Below are positions 16,268 to 24,883 of a stretch of 32,380 nt of DNA, one piece after another. The notes below the pieces were generated by a model. The model saw only the letters and a program-made list of their open reading frames with translations. It ran no database searches and was not told where the DNA came from. Every line of letters begins with the position of its first letter. The first letter of the stretch is position 1. Origin of the DNA: Saprospiraceae bacterium (lineage in GTDB: Bacteria; Bacteroidota; Bacteroidia; Chitinophagales; Saprospiraceae); contig JAGQWR010000019.1 in the NCBI GenBank assembly GCA_020437105.1, forward strand, positions 1 to 32,380, written 5' to 3'. The translations under genes and the position numbers were made by a program.

Positions 16268-17884
16268 TTAGCGGTTTTTGATAGCAAGCATATAGCGGGC
16301 GAGCTCCGCACGTACCTTCGGAAACAGGAAAAACAAGCCGATCATATTGGGAAAAACCAGCGCCAGAATCATGGCATCTGAAAACTTGATTACGGCATCC
16401 AGCGTAACAGCCGAACCAAGTACCGTAAACAATAAAAAGATGAATTTGTATGTCAGGTCGGTCCATTTTCCTCTACCAAAAAGATAGGTCCAGGACTGCA
16501 GACCGTAGTACGACCAGGAAAGCATGGTGGAAAAGGCAAACAAGACAACTGCAATAGCCAGTAAATAGGAAAAGCCGGGAATCACCGAATCAAATGCCAT
16601 GGAGGTCAGGTTGACACCACCGATCCGTTCGCCGGTAGCTGTCAGGAGTGCCTGGTTTTCGATTACATCGCCATAGACAAAATTACCTTCCATGTTGAAG
16701 ATAATTATGACCAGGGCGGTCATGGTACAGATAACTACCGTATCGATAAAGGGTTCCAGAAGCCCTACCAGTCCTTCGGAGGCAGGGTAACGGGTATTCA
16801 CAGCGGAGTGGGCAATCGCAGCCGACCCGGCACCTGCTTCATTGGAAAAAGCAGCCCGGCGAAAGCCCTGGATCATCACTCCCATAAATCCGCCGGTGAT
16901 CGTTGCCCTTGGGCTAAAGGCTTCACTGAATATCAGCTGAAAAGCATCTCCGACAAAGTTGATTTTCGCCAGGATAATAATCAGTGCAGAAGCAACATAG
17001 ATGATTGCCATAAAGGGTACGATGCGCTCCGTTACTTTAGCGATACGTTTGATACCGCCAATAATCACAATGCCGACAAGAATGGCAAAAAAGATACCCA
17101 ACAAGGTTCCGCTGGCTGCCCCTTCCAGTCCAAATCGCTCAATGATCTGTGCAGCGGCCTGGTTTGACTGGAATGCGTTGCCTCCCCCAAAAGAAGCACC
17201 CACACACATGATGGCAAAAAGTACGGCCAAAAATTTACCCAGACTGGCCCAGCCCATTTCCTTTAATCCGCGAGACAGGTAATACATCGGACCACCATAC
17301 ACCCTTCCGCTTGCATCAATATCCCGGTACTTGACACCCAGGGTACACTCAACAAATTTGGACGACATGCCCAGAAAACCGGCAATAATCATCCAGAATG
17401 TCGCCCCGGGACCACCAATACTAATGGCTACTGCCACCATGGCGATATTACCCAATCCGACTGTACCGGAAACAGCTGTCGCCAAAGCCTGAAAATGATT
17501 GACCTCTCCCTGGTGGCCCTCATCCCGAATGGTATCCGGGATGTCGCCATCAACAGTTGGTACGGTATCCGTAGTGACCGGTTTTGCATGTTCCAGTTCA
17601 TCGTACTTCCCACGCACAATCCGGATAGAAGTTACAAAGCGGCGGATGTTTACAAATCCGAAGGAAACTGAAAAAAAGGCCGCCCCAAACACCAATAAAA
17701 TAAGTACGATAGGGATCGAAAATCCGCCCAGGCTGACTTCCGTAAAAACAAAACTCTCCCACCAGAGTGCGGCGGGCATGACGCTGTCATTAATACGTTC
17801 ATCAAGTCCCTGGGCGAACGAATGCACAGGAATCTGTGCGAGCAACAAAAGGGTTATTACGAGTTTGTAAATCTTCGAGTTCAT
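16268..17884 (-). CDS. AGCS family sodium/alanine symporter
   Basis: A 538-residue inner-membrane carrier that takes up alanine or glycine with Na+. The start at 17884 gives MNSKIYKLVITLLLLAQIPV, a cleavable-looking signal peptide ending SFAQG; the frame extends to 17983 without signal-like or family-like residues. The transporter core has the AGCS hallmark around GLGNIAMVAVAISIGGPGATFWM, AGFLGMSSKFVE and GRVYGGPMYYLSRG, plus the later GGGNAFQSNQAA, AFSNEAGAGSAAIAHSA and QPFIDT-like LEPFIDTVVICT segments, with about 10 membrane spans. The signal peptide and an extra periplasmic-like N-terminal segment before the first core span are as seen in many Bacteroidota members. It stands apart from its neighbours. 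Confidence 0.93.
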   Translation of the reverse strand: MNSKIYKLVITLLLLAQIPVHSFAQGLDERINDSVMPAALWWESFVFTEVSLGGFSIPIVLILLVFGAAFFSVSFGFVNIRRFVTSIRIVRGKYDELEHAKPVTTDTVPTVDGDIPDTIRDEGHQGEVNHFQALATAVSGTVGLGNIAMVAVAISIGGPGATFWMIIAGFLGMSSKFVECTLGVKYRDIDASGRVYGGPMYYLSRGLKEMGWASLGKFLAVLFAIMCVGASFGGGNAFQSNQAAAQIIERFGLEGAASGTLLGIFFAILVGIVIIGGIKRIAKVTERIVPFMAIIYVASALIIILAKINFVGDAFQLIFSEAFSPRATITGGFMGVMIQGFRRAAFSNEAGAGSAAIAHSAVNTRYPASEGLVGLLEPFIDTVVICTMTALVIIIFNMEGNFVYGDVIENQALLTATGERIGGVNLTSMAFDSVIPGFSYLLAIAVVLFAFSTMLSWSYYGLQSWTYLFGRGKWTDLTYKFIFLLFTVLGSAVTLDAVIKFSDAMILALVFPNMIGLFFLFPKVRAELARYMLAIKNR

Positions 17885-17989
17885 GCGTTTTTTATTGTTT
17901 GCATGAAAAAAGCAAGAAGCCATCGGATTATGGGCAATCGTCTGAAAAAATTGAAAAATGTCAGTAACCCCAACTACTGACATTTCTTA

Positions 17990-18060
17990 ATTTTGAAGGC
18001 TGAATTTTGAATTTTTAGTTGAAGGCTGCGCCTTGTCTAAGGTCTAAGGTCGAGGACTCC
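17990..18060. repeat. AT-rich and GGTCTAA repeat spacer
   Basis: AATTTTGAAGGCTGAATTTT-type strings (complement of AAAATTCAAAATT) followed by GGCTGCGCC and two GGTCTAAGG units. The same two repeat families occupy the start of the window and the 21.8-22.2 kb spacer. Confidence 0.6.
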
Positions 18061-18097
18061 CTCACTGAATCACTAACCCACTAAAAAACGAACCCAC

Positions 18098-18115
18098 TCC
18101 CGATCCCTATCGGGA
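18098..18115. repeat. CCCGAT palindrome overlapping a stop codon
   Basis: TCCCGATCCCTATCGGGA is a member of the CCCGAT family. It covers the 3' end of the membrane sensor gene: the final Ser and Arg codons and the TAG stop (18107-18109) all lie inside it. Confidence 0.7.
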
Positions 18116-19231
18116 CAGAACCTGAATATTCTCCGCCGGGATACGGAGACGGATACGCCGATCGCGGCTGGCGGCCGTTTCAAAAAGGGCAGTACGGAGG
18201 GGCAGTTCATGCAACTCTTTAGTCCAGCGACCTTTGCCGAAGAGTCCATCAAGCAGGGCGTGTACGAGGCGTTTGACCTCATTGTAATCGCGGATGTCGT
18301 ATGACTTTCCTGTTCTGGAATCACCTTTTGGTTTTATTTCAAGCCAGCCGTCGCTTGTTTTTTGCCTTTCGGCGAAAGCCAGGAATACCTCAAAAAGAGC
18401 AGGGGTCAGGGGGATAATTTGAGGTGTTTTACCGGGGATGCCATTTAGTGAAACCTGGCCAACAAATTTTCCGGAATCTTCTTTTACTCGTTCAAAAACC
18501 AGGTGAAACTGGCGGGGTTCCGGAATGATGTTTTCTGCCAGTTCTTTTACCCAACTGAGCGCCAGCGCAAAAAAAATCATGATCAGCGTACTCTTAAAAA
18601 TAGCCGAAAACAGGTTGAGGTCGATGTAGGAGCCGGTTAATTTATAGACCTGCGCCGCAAAGGTAATGAGCACACAAACCAGGGAAAGCCAGGCCAGAAT
18701 CGGGAGTCTGCGCTTGGCAAAAGATTCCCATAATACCAGTCCCAGAAAGAGCAACGTGAAAATGGCGTAATACACATCCAGCTCGGCAATCACTCCAATG
18801 GACTCTCCGGCAAACATTTTACTAATGGTGGGCAACAATGAAAAAAGGAAAGGCAGACCGACAATGATCCGCCAATATTTGGACTTCACCAGCGGCTCAA
18901 TCTGCGGGGGCAAATAGCGAAACCAGGGCAGTGCCAGGAGGATAAACAGGCTGTTAAATAGCGAAAATATACTTCGCCAGCCATCGAGCGTATAGGTGCT
19001 AATGGCTTCCGGATATTTTGAATACAAGACTTCCACCCCACCGGAAAAACTCCAGCACAGCACCGAAAGCGCCAACCATACCTGACCAATATCCAGTTGT
19101 TTCTTACCGATATGCCACCATATCCCCATCAGCCCCAAAAAGGCAAAGAGGCAAACCACCAATTGCCACCAGCCATAAAAGGATAGCAATTGGATCGAAA
19201 CTATGGATTGAACGTCCAGCTCTGGAGACAT
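18107..19231 (-). CDS. Seven-span membrane protein with C-terminal winged-helix-like domain
   Basis: A 374-residue protein. The first 230 residues contain seven hydrophobic spans (roughly 13-40, 50-70, 87-106, 120-140, 152-170, 177-198 and 206-227), with W/F/Y-rich faces. A soluble tail of about 145 residues follows. It holds a short beta segment (FHLVFERVKEDSGKFVGQVS), then TPALFEVFLAFAERQ, a charged loop, DYNEVKRLVHALLDGLFG and a final RDRRIRLRIPAENI strand. That helix-helix-strand order recalls winged-helix DNA-binding domains of the OmpR type, with RRIRLRI as the wing. I cannot name a family. A membrane-bound transcription regulator or sensor is an inference. It starts 15 bases after the S9 peptidase, likely in its operon. 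Confidence 0.65.
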   Translation of the reverse strand: MSPELDVQSIVSIQLLSFYGWWQLVVCLFAFLGLMGIWWHIGKKQLDIGQVWLALSVLCWSFSGGVEVLYSKYPEAISTYTLDGWRSIFSLFNSLFILLALPWFRYLPPQIEPLVKSKYWRIIVGLPFLFSLLPTISKMFAGESIGVIAELDVYYAIFTLLFLGLVLWESFAKRRLPILAWLSLVCVLITFAAQVYKLTGSYIDLNLFSAIFKSTLIMIFFALALSWVKELAENIIPEPRQFHLVFERVKEDSGKFVGQVSLNGIPGKTPQIIPLTPALFEVFLAFAERQKTSDGWLEIKPKGDSRTGKSYDIRDYNEVKRLVHALLDGLFGKGRWTKELHELPLRTALFETAASRDRRIRLRIPAENIQVLSR

Positions 19232-19246
19232 GCAGGTACTACTTAT

Positions 19247-21667
19247 TTAGGGCTTCTTTTTACAATAGGTTTCCAACCAGGTATCCTGCTCCCACAACAT
19301 GTGGAGAATACTTTCTTTCGCCCGATATCCGTGGCTTTCTTTTGGAAGAATCACCAGTCTTGCCGTTGCACCCAAGCCCTTGAGCGCATTGAAATAACGC
19401 TCTGATTGCAGTGGGTAAGTACCCGAATTATTATCCGCTTCACCGTGAATAAGGAGTAAGGGCGTTTTCATTTTATCGGCATGCATAAAGGGCGACATGG
19501 TATTATACACTTCCGGCGCTTCCCAATAGGAACGCTCTTCACTCTGGAATCCAAATGGGGTCAGGGTGCGATTGTAGGCACCACTTCTGGCGATACCTGC
19601 GGCAAACAGGTCGGAGTGGGAAAGCAGATTCGCCACCATAAAGGCGCCGTAGGAGTGACCGCCAACTGCCACCCGATCCCGGTCTATATAACCCAGATCA
19701 TAGACCGCATCAATCGCTGCCTTCGCATTGGCGACCAATTGGGAGCGGAAACTATCATTTGGTTGCTCGTCTCCTTCACCAACGATCGGGAAGGCAGCAT
19801 CATCCAGGATCACATAACCCCGGGTAACCCAATAAATGGGTGATCCATAGTAGGGATAGATAAACTCATTCGGATTGGAGGTATTCTGTGAAGCGCTTGA
19901 TTTGTCTTTAAACTCCCTCGGATATGCCCACATGATCATCGGCATGCGCTCTTTTTTCTCCATATCATAGCCCAAGGGCAGATAGAGTGTCCCCTGGAGC
20001 TCCAGACCGTCTTCCCGCTGGTAGGTAATCACTTCTTTATGTACCTCTTCTAAACTTTTGAAGGGGTTTTCGAAAGCGGTAACCGGTGTTAGCGATTCTC
20101 CATCGTTTATATTTCGAATATAATAATTGGGGTATTCTGTTTGCGCTTCAATGCGAACCAGGAATTCACCGCGTTCCAGGCTAATCGCAGCATTGATCGA
20201 CTCCAATTTGTCTGTGTATGTTGACTGATACAGCCGTTTTTTGTCCAGAGTCGATAAATTCAGGGCGTCAATAAACGGAAACTGACCAGCGTCTGTATAA
20301 CCCTCTCCCATCAGATATACCTGGCCTTTTTCAATCGCCAGAACGGATTCATTGTATTGATTTCTTTTAGTAACCAGATCTCCCGGATCACTGTACTGAT
20401 CCTGGTAGTTTCGGTCGCTCAATACGACAGGTTCTACAGCCGGGTTGTCTGGATTAAACAGGTAACTTCGGGTATTGCGGTTATTCCACCAGTAGTCGTG
20501 AGCAATGGCGACATCGCCGGTTCCCCAACTGATATAAGAGTACCTGTCGCGGAGTTTAAGAATCGAGTGCGCCTGTGCTTTAAACGGTGCGTCCAATTGA
20601 AACACCTCATCGCGAAACTCCACTTCTACTTCCGGGTCTCCCCCATCCAGGGCTTCTACCCAATAGACAGACGCAGGTTTATCCCGGCGCCAGCCAAAGT
20701 TCCGAGGCCCTTCCTGGCGGGCCATAAAACCTTTGGGCATCACCTCAATCAGCGGCGCATCCAGAAGTTGTTTGACAAATTTACCGGAAGGGTCAACCAG
20801 GTTGGTCTCTGTAGGGAATCTATAGTACGGCACCAAATACGAAAAGGGGCGCTTGATTTTAGATACCATAACATAACTGCCATCCGGAGAAAACGAAACG
20901 TCGCGGTACATCCCTGCTTCAAGCCACTTCGAACTGGTTCCGTCGAGGTTGAGTTTATAGATTTCCGAGCGGGCCAGTTGCTCAAAGTTATGCTCGTCGT
21001 TGGCACTCTTCAGGAGATCCTGATAGGTGCGGTTTTGGGCTTTTTCACCAGAGCTAACCGAAACAGTAGGGCCGGTAGGCACGGCTTCATCTGTATCGAC
21101 CAGAGGAAGACGATCACTTGGTAACATGGAAACCAACAGGGCTTTATTGTCCTTATACCAAGTGAAAGGAGATCCCATATTGGCATTCACCGTTGGTGTG
21201 GAAAGTTTTTTCGCCCTGGCCTTCTCCACATCAAGTACCCAGACTTCCACCCCTTCTGAAGATGTATGGGTAAAAGCCACCATTTTTTGATTGGGCGACC
21301 AGGTTAGGTTTGCCAGCCGTGCATTCGCCGGAAGGCCATCAACATCCCGGACTTCCAGGGAATGGGTTTTCTTTAATTTGATCGAATTGTAATAATTCAC
21401 CCGGCTGCCAATATTTGTTTTCGGGTTGATCCGCAAACCACCCAGGCGCATTTCGGGTTCAGAAAGCTCTGCAATCGATTTATACGCATCCCGATACAGG
21501 AGCAATACATTTTCGCCTTTGCTATCTACACTCACGAGTGGAGCAAGGGGAGCTTCCACCAATTCCAGAATAGAAGCGGGCGGTACCTCATAATTCAAAC
21601 TTTCCTGGCCATGGACCAAACTGGTAAGAAAAAGGGAGATCATAAGTAAACAGCAGTTTTTCAGCAT
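19247..21667 (-). CDS. S9 family serine peptidase (glutamyl endopeptidase-like)
   Basis: An 806-residue exported peptidase: signal peptide (hydrophobic 5-18, cleavage near VHGQ), an N-terminal beta-propeller (about 60-520) that limits access to small peptides, and a C-terminal alpha/beta hydrolase domain. The triad is visible: Ser672 in GGHSYGAF, Asp745 in GEADNNSG and His779 in KESHGYRA. Segments such as RNFGWRRDKPASVYWVEALD resemble the glutamyl endopeptidase branch of the prolyl oligopeptidase family. The likely role is periplasmic peptide digestion. The following gene, 15 bases away, encodes the seven-span membrane protein, so the two may be co-expressed. Confidence 0.92.
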   Translation of the reverse strand: MLKNCCLLMISLFLTSLVHGQESLNYEVPPASILELVEAPLAPLVSVDSKGENVLLLYRDAYKSIAELSEPEMRLGGLRINPKTNIGSRVNYYNSIKLKKTHSLEVRDVDGLPANARLANLTWSPNQKMVAFTHTSSEGVEVWVLDVEKARAKKLSTPTVNANMGSPFTWYKDNKALLVSMLPSDRLPLVDTDEAVPTGPTVSVSSGEKAQNRTYQDLLKSANDEHNFEQLARSEIYKLNLDGTSSKWLEAGMYRDVSFSPDGSYVMVSKIKRPFSYLVPYYRFPTETNLVDPSGKFVKQLLDAPLIEVMPKGFMARQEGPRNFGWRRDKPASVYWVEALDGGDPEVEVEFRDEVFQLDAPFKAQAHSILKLRDRYSYISWGTGDVAIAHDYWWNNRNTRSYLFNPDNPAVEPVVLSDRNYQDQYSDPGDLVTKRNQYNESVLAIEKGQVYLMGEGYTDAGQFPFIDALNLSTLDKKRLYQSTYTDKLESINAAISLERGEFLVRIEAQTEYPNYYIRNINDGESLTPVTAFENPFKSLEEVHKEVITYQREDGLELQGTLYLPLGYDMEKKERMPMIMWAYPREFKDKSSASQNTSNPNEFIYPYYGSPIYWVTRGYVILDDAAFPIVGEGDEQPNDSFRSQLVANAKAAIDAVYDLGYIDRDRVAVGGHSYGAFMVANLLSHSDLFAAGIARSGAYNRTLTPFGFQSEERSYWEAPEVYNTMSPFMHADKMKTPLLLIHGEADNNSGTYPLQSERYFNALKGLGATARLVILPKESHGYRAKESILHMLWEQDTWLETYCKKKP

Positions 21668-22256
21668 CGCAACAGATTTTTGAGTCCGTCAAGATAGGAC
21701 ATTCATTGCTTGGATAAAAATACGGTGTTGGTTCTGTTGTGAAAGTGGCTAAATGTGGGGTGAAGCAGATGGCTGAGGGGTCTGGCTCACCTTTCAGGTT
21801 TGCGGTCTAGGGCCTATGGCCTGGTCTAGCTTGCCTGTCGGCTTTGCGGTCTAGGGGCTGCGCCCGGTCTAGGGGGCTGCGCCCGGTCTAGGGGGCTGCG
21901 CCCGGTCTAGGGGGCTGCGCCCGGTCTAGAGGGCTGCGCCCGGTCTAGAGGGCTGCGCCCGGTCTAGGGTCGAAAGTCTAAGGTCTATTAAGGCTTTTAG
22001 CCTTTTTGGTCGATTTACAGGAATGGTTTGAGCGTAGGTAAGTCATTAAAAATTCAAAATTAAGACTTAAGAATTAGGGTCTATGCCTATGGCCTGGTCT
22101 AGCTTGCCTGTCGGCTTTGCGGTCTAGAGGGCTGCGCCCAGTTTAGAGGTTATAGGTTAGAGGTTATAGTTTAGAGGTTAGAGACTTCGCCTCGGTTTAG
22201 GGTCTAGGGTCGATAAGTTACAATTCAAAATTAAAAATTCAGACTTAAGAATTATT
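21668..22256. repeat. Repeat-packed 590-bp spacer
   Basis: No gene is visible. It contains an exact 43-bp direct repeat (21812-21854 and 22085-22127), the 19-bp tandem array between them, GGTTAGAGGTTATAG-type units (22145-22195) and AAAATTCAAAATT strings near 22047 and 22221. The overall look is of amplified degenerate repeats rather than a decayed gene. Confidence 0.85.
21848..21960. repeat. Six-unit tandem array, 18/19-bp unit
   Basis: One 18-base unit (21848-21865) followed by five 19-base units (21866-21960). The unit is GGTCTAG + GGGG or AGGG + CTGCGCCC: first three long copies with G, last two with A at position 8. There are no spacers between units, so it is not a CRISPR. It ends by running into GGTCTAGGGTCGAAAGTC. 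Confidence 0.9.
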
Positions 22257-22793
22257 TCAGCTCATTTCCAGGAGGATGTGTACGCTGCGCCAATTGCGGG
22301 TGGTGGCGGGTACTTTGAGTTTTTTCTCCAGGAAATTATTATTCATTTTTGCGCGGCCGTAGCTTTCTGGTGAATAGAAATAGACCACTGCTTCATCGAC
22401 TACTACTTCTTCCGGGCTGTAATCCAGGGCTTTTAATTGTTTGACTAATTCAGGATCGGGTGCCTGCTCCAGGAAGGTGACATAAAACCTTGTGGGGTCT
22501 TTTGCCGGATCCTTACTAAAGGGATTGCCGGCTATCGCTTTTTCCAGATCGTTTGGTTTTAATACGATAGTGGGCACCTCAAAGTCGTAGGCATTGCGGA
22601 TGATATCGGTAATCCAGGCAGCTAGTTCAGTGGGGTGTTTTTCGGGGTGCTCAAAAAGAATATTGCCGCTTTGGATATAGGTTTGCACTTGTTGCATGCC
22701 GTTTTTGGCGAGCAAATCCCGGAGGTCTGCCATTTTGATTTTTTTCTGCCCGCTGACATTTATGCCCCGCAAGAGGGCGATGTACTTTTCCAT
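22257..22793 (-). CDS. DUF1697 protein
   Basis: A 178-residue cytoplasmic protein of the usual DUF1697 length. Seen: the N-terminal MEKYIALLRGINVSGQKKI motif, then VQTYIQSGNILFE, and the late RNWRSVHILLEM segment. The family is widespread in bacteria; its structures are of a ferredoxin-like type, and no activity is established. The gene follows the LVIVD-repeat gene after a 21-base gap on the same strand, but the two have no obvious functional link. Confidence 0.9.
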   Translation of the reverse strand: MEKYIALLRGINVSGQKKIKMADLRDLLAKNGMQQVQTYIQSGNILFEHPEKHPTELAAWITDIIRNAYDFEVPTIVLKPNDLEKAIAGNPFSKDPAKDPTRFYVTFLEQAPDPELVKQLKALDYSPEEVVVDEAVVYFYSPESYGRAKMNNNFLEKKLKVPATTRNWRSVHILLEMS

Positions 22794-22814
22794 GAATATT
22801 ATCCTTTGGCGAGG

Positions 22815-24254
22815 TTATTGAGAATTTAAATCCGTTTTTATTATTTTAAAAATTCCGGCTTTTTCTTTTGTGCGGATATGCATAAAATAAATGCCATTGG
22901 GCCCTTCCAGTTGCCAATCCAATTCGGATGTAATATTGAACTTTTCTTTGTTAATTAACTGTCCGACGGCATTATAAATAAAAATAGTTGCTTCCTCATT
23001 TTCATGAAATGTAGGAAATTGCAGGTGAATAATTCCGGTAGTGGGATTGGGACTAATAATTACATCCAGTAATTTTTCGTCTCCTTCATTCGCCGAAAGG
23101 GGCATACAAGGGTCTATCCATTTCACCATTTTCACACCATTCCATTTGGCATCGAAGGGGTGTATGAGCGGGATATAAATCGGAATTAATAAATAGGATA
23201 AATAAATCGAATCGTGCCGCATACTAATGCCCCAGGTGGCCATGGTGTCTTCGAGCATGCCATACATACCTACCGAATCCAATATACCCGGTTGTGAGAT
23301 ATCGAAGGCAAGCAGTTCGCTGCGGCCACTGGCGACAAATAGTTTATTACATGCTTTTTGATGAAAAATTTCATTGGTATGTAAAACAGAATTATACCAC
23401 AATCCGGCCGGACAATTTTGAAGATTGTAGTGATCCAGTAATTCAATGTTTTCCGGATCGCTGATATCCAGTGCTTCGATGCCACAGTAATCTACGGCTA
23501 CATAAGCGACATCATCGACAAGCACCACATTGTTGTAAGCCCGTGGCCAGTTAATCGGGTCATAGGTAACTGGATTGGCATAGTGTCCGATTTCTTCCGG
23601 ATTCAGTTTATCGGTGCAATCTATAACCCGCAAGCCACCGGCATCGAAACACATATAAACGAGGTCATCGCGCACTTCCATTCCCCGGGCATTATACAAA
23701 GTTGGCGTCGGATTTTGGACCGGGTAATTTATATCCAATGGCAATTCTGACACAAAGGAAATGGCGTTTGGGTCGGCCACATTCAGGATAATCAGCCCGA
23801 GACTCATGGCGCCCAAATAAGCATAGCCGTCCACTACTTTTACAATCCCTGTTCCGTTTGAATCGCCCGGATTGGGGTGCTGCCAGATATCCAATATTTC
23901 TGGTGTTTCGGGATCACTTACGTCAACAATAGCCAGACCCGGCGGGTCATCGGAATTAAAATGGCTACCGATGGCTACATACAATAGATTTCCGGATTGG
24001 GTAAGATTCATGACTCCGGCTCCGATTTCTGCAACGGGCAGACTGGCTACAAAATTTCCGGAGGTACTTAAAATAACCAGACCTTCTTCATTGGAGGCCA
24101 CATATACATAGGGACGGTCGAGTACATCGGCAAGCAGACTCAGCGGAGAAGATTGGCTTTCATAGGGATATTCCCACTGTAATTCAAAGGTCGCTTGGGC
24201 CTGCGTTTCTAATAAAAGCAGGCAAAGGCTAAATAGAAGGAATGATTTTTTCAT
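22815..24254 (-). CDS. Secreted LVIVD-repeat beta-propeller with T9SS tail
   Basis: A 479-residue exported protein: signal peptide with cleavage near TQAQA (about 20), then repeated LVIVD-type blades such as GLAIVDVSDPETPEIL, GLIILNVADPNAISFV, GLRVIDCTDKLNPEEI and GIEALDISDPENIELL, each about 50-60 residues apart. This repeat forms beta-propellers of uncertain ligand. The last 80 residues start with ISPNPTTGIIHLQFP and end in KAGIFKIIKT, a type A (Por) sorting tail, so it is expected on the cell surface or secreted by the type IX system. Upstream lies a short spacer with GAGAGTTGA repeats. Confidence 0.88.
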   Translation of the reverse strand: MKKSFLLFSLCLLLLETQAQATFELQWEYPYESQSSPLSLLADVLDRPYVYVASNEEGLVILSTSGNFVASLPVAEIGAGVMNLTQSGNLLYVAIGSHFNSDDPPGLAIVDVSDPETPEILDIWQHPNPGDSNGTGIVKVVDGYAYLGAMSLGLIILNVADPNAISFVSELPLDINYPVQNPTPTLYNARGMEVRDDLVYMCFDAGGLRVIDCTDKLNPEEIGHYANPVTYDPINWPRAYNNVVLVDDVAYVAVDYCGIEALDISDPENIELLDHYNLQNCPAGLWYNSVLHTNEIFHQKACNKLFVASGRSELLAFDISQPGILDSVGMYGMLEDTMATWGISMRHDSIYLSYLLIPIYIPLIHPFDAKWNGVKMVKWIDPCMPLSANEGDEKLLDVIISPNPTTGIIHLQFPTFHENEEATIFIYNAVGQLINKEKFNITSELDWQLEGPNGIYFMHIRTKEKAGIFKIIKTDLNSQ

Positions 24255-24334
24255 TGTATTTGGCTTTATGTATATCTAAAATACACCAAATACTGCGGTT
24301 ACCCTTATTTTGGGTTGAGAGTTGTGGGGCTCCG

Positions 24335-24365
24335 CTCCTTTAAGAGTTGAGAGTTGAGAGTTGAG
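24335..24365. repeat. GAGAGTTGA short tandem repeat
   Basis: GAGTTGAGAGTTGAGAGTTGAG is a short tandem of a 9-base unit, just after the end of the 156-residue gene and upstream of the LVIVD gene. It is low-complexity spacer sequence of the kind seen in other gaps of the window. Confidence 0.6.
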
Positions 24366-24371
24366 GTGTTA

Positions 24372-24842
24372 TTAACCTCCGGCTTGACGCTGTTCAAAAT
24401 CGGCTATGAGTCTGTTTAGCTCGATTACTTGTTCTGTATTAATCCGGCCGATTTGTTCTGCCACTACGATATTGTCGATTACATTATCGTACTCGTGAAC
24501 GTCTTTTATTTTATTTCTTTTTAAAACAGCCTGAATAGTGTCTTTTCGTTCGTAGTCTATTCCGTTTTTATATATTTCGATCCAAAAATCTTCGACATCT
24601 TTTCCTTCCGCTTCGTTCCAATAAACCAGGAAATCATTTTCAAGATATTTTAGGCTCGCTATTTTCCGGAATACAGGTTCCGGATGTAAAGCTAAATTTT
24701 TTAATTCTCGTCCCCAATTAAGGAAATGTGTTTTGGTAATATCGTCTAGTGATTTAGAGCTTAACATTATTTTCTCAGCTATGTCAATCGCTTTGGCCAG
24801 CTGCTCCGCTCTTTCCTGATATAGTTGTCGTTTTTTAGGCAT
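24372..24842 (-). CDS. Helical protein of unknown function
   Basis: A 156-residue soluble protein, strongly helical and charged (ERAEQLAKAIDIAEKIM near the N-terminus, then a FLVYWNEAEGKDVEDFWIEIYKNG segment and QVIELNRLIADFEQRQ at the end). No signal peptide, membrane span or known motif is visible, and I do not recognise the family. It starts 41 bases after the stop of the DUF3500 gene and might share its transcript. The coding call rests on length, composition and fit with the gene order. Confidence 0.6.
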   Translation of the reverse strand: MPKKRQLYQERAEQLAKAIDIAEKIMLSSKSLDDITKTHFLNWGRELKNLALHPEPVFRKIASLKYLENDFLVYWNEAEGKDVEDFWIEIYKNGIDYERKDTIQAVLKRNKIKDVHEYDNVIDNIVVAEQIGRINTEQVIELNRLIADFEQRQAGG

Positions 24843-24883
24843 TCATTAAAACTTGAAAATTAAAAATCAAGGCTTCATCAATT

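Noticed and set aside
20357..21124. 255-codon + strand frame inside the S9 peptidase gene
   Set aside because: Entirely antisense to a clear peptidase with signal peptide and triad; composition is unlike a real protein and no promoter or family signature is seen.
21848..21960. Tandem array resembling a CRISPR
   Set aside because: Units of 18-19 bases follow each other with no unique spacers, and no cas gene is present.
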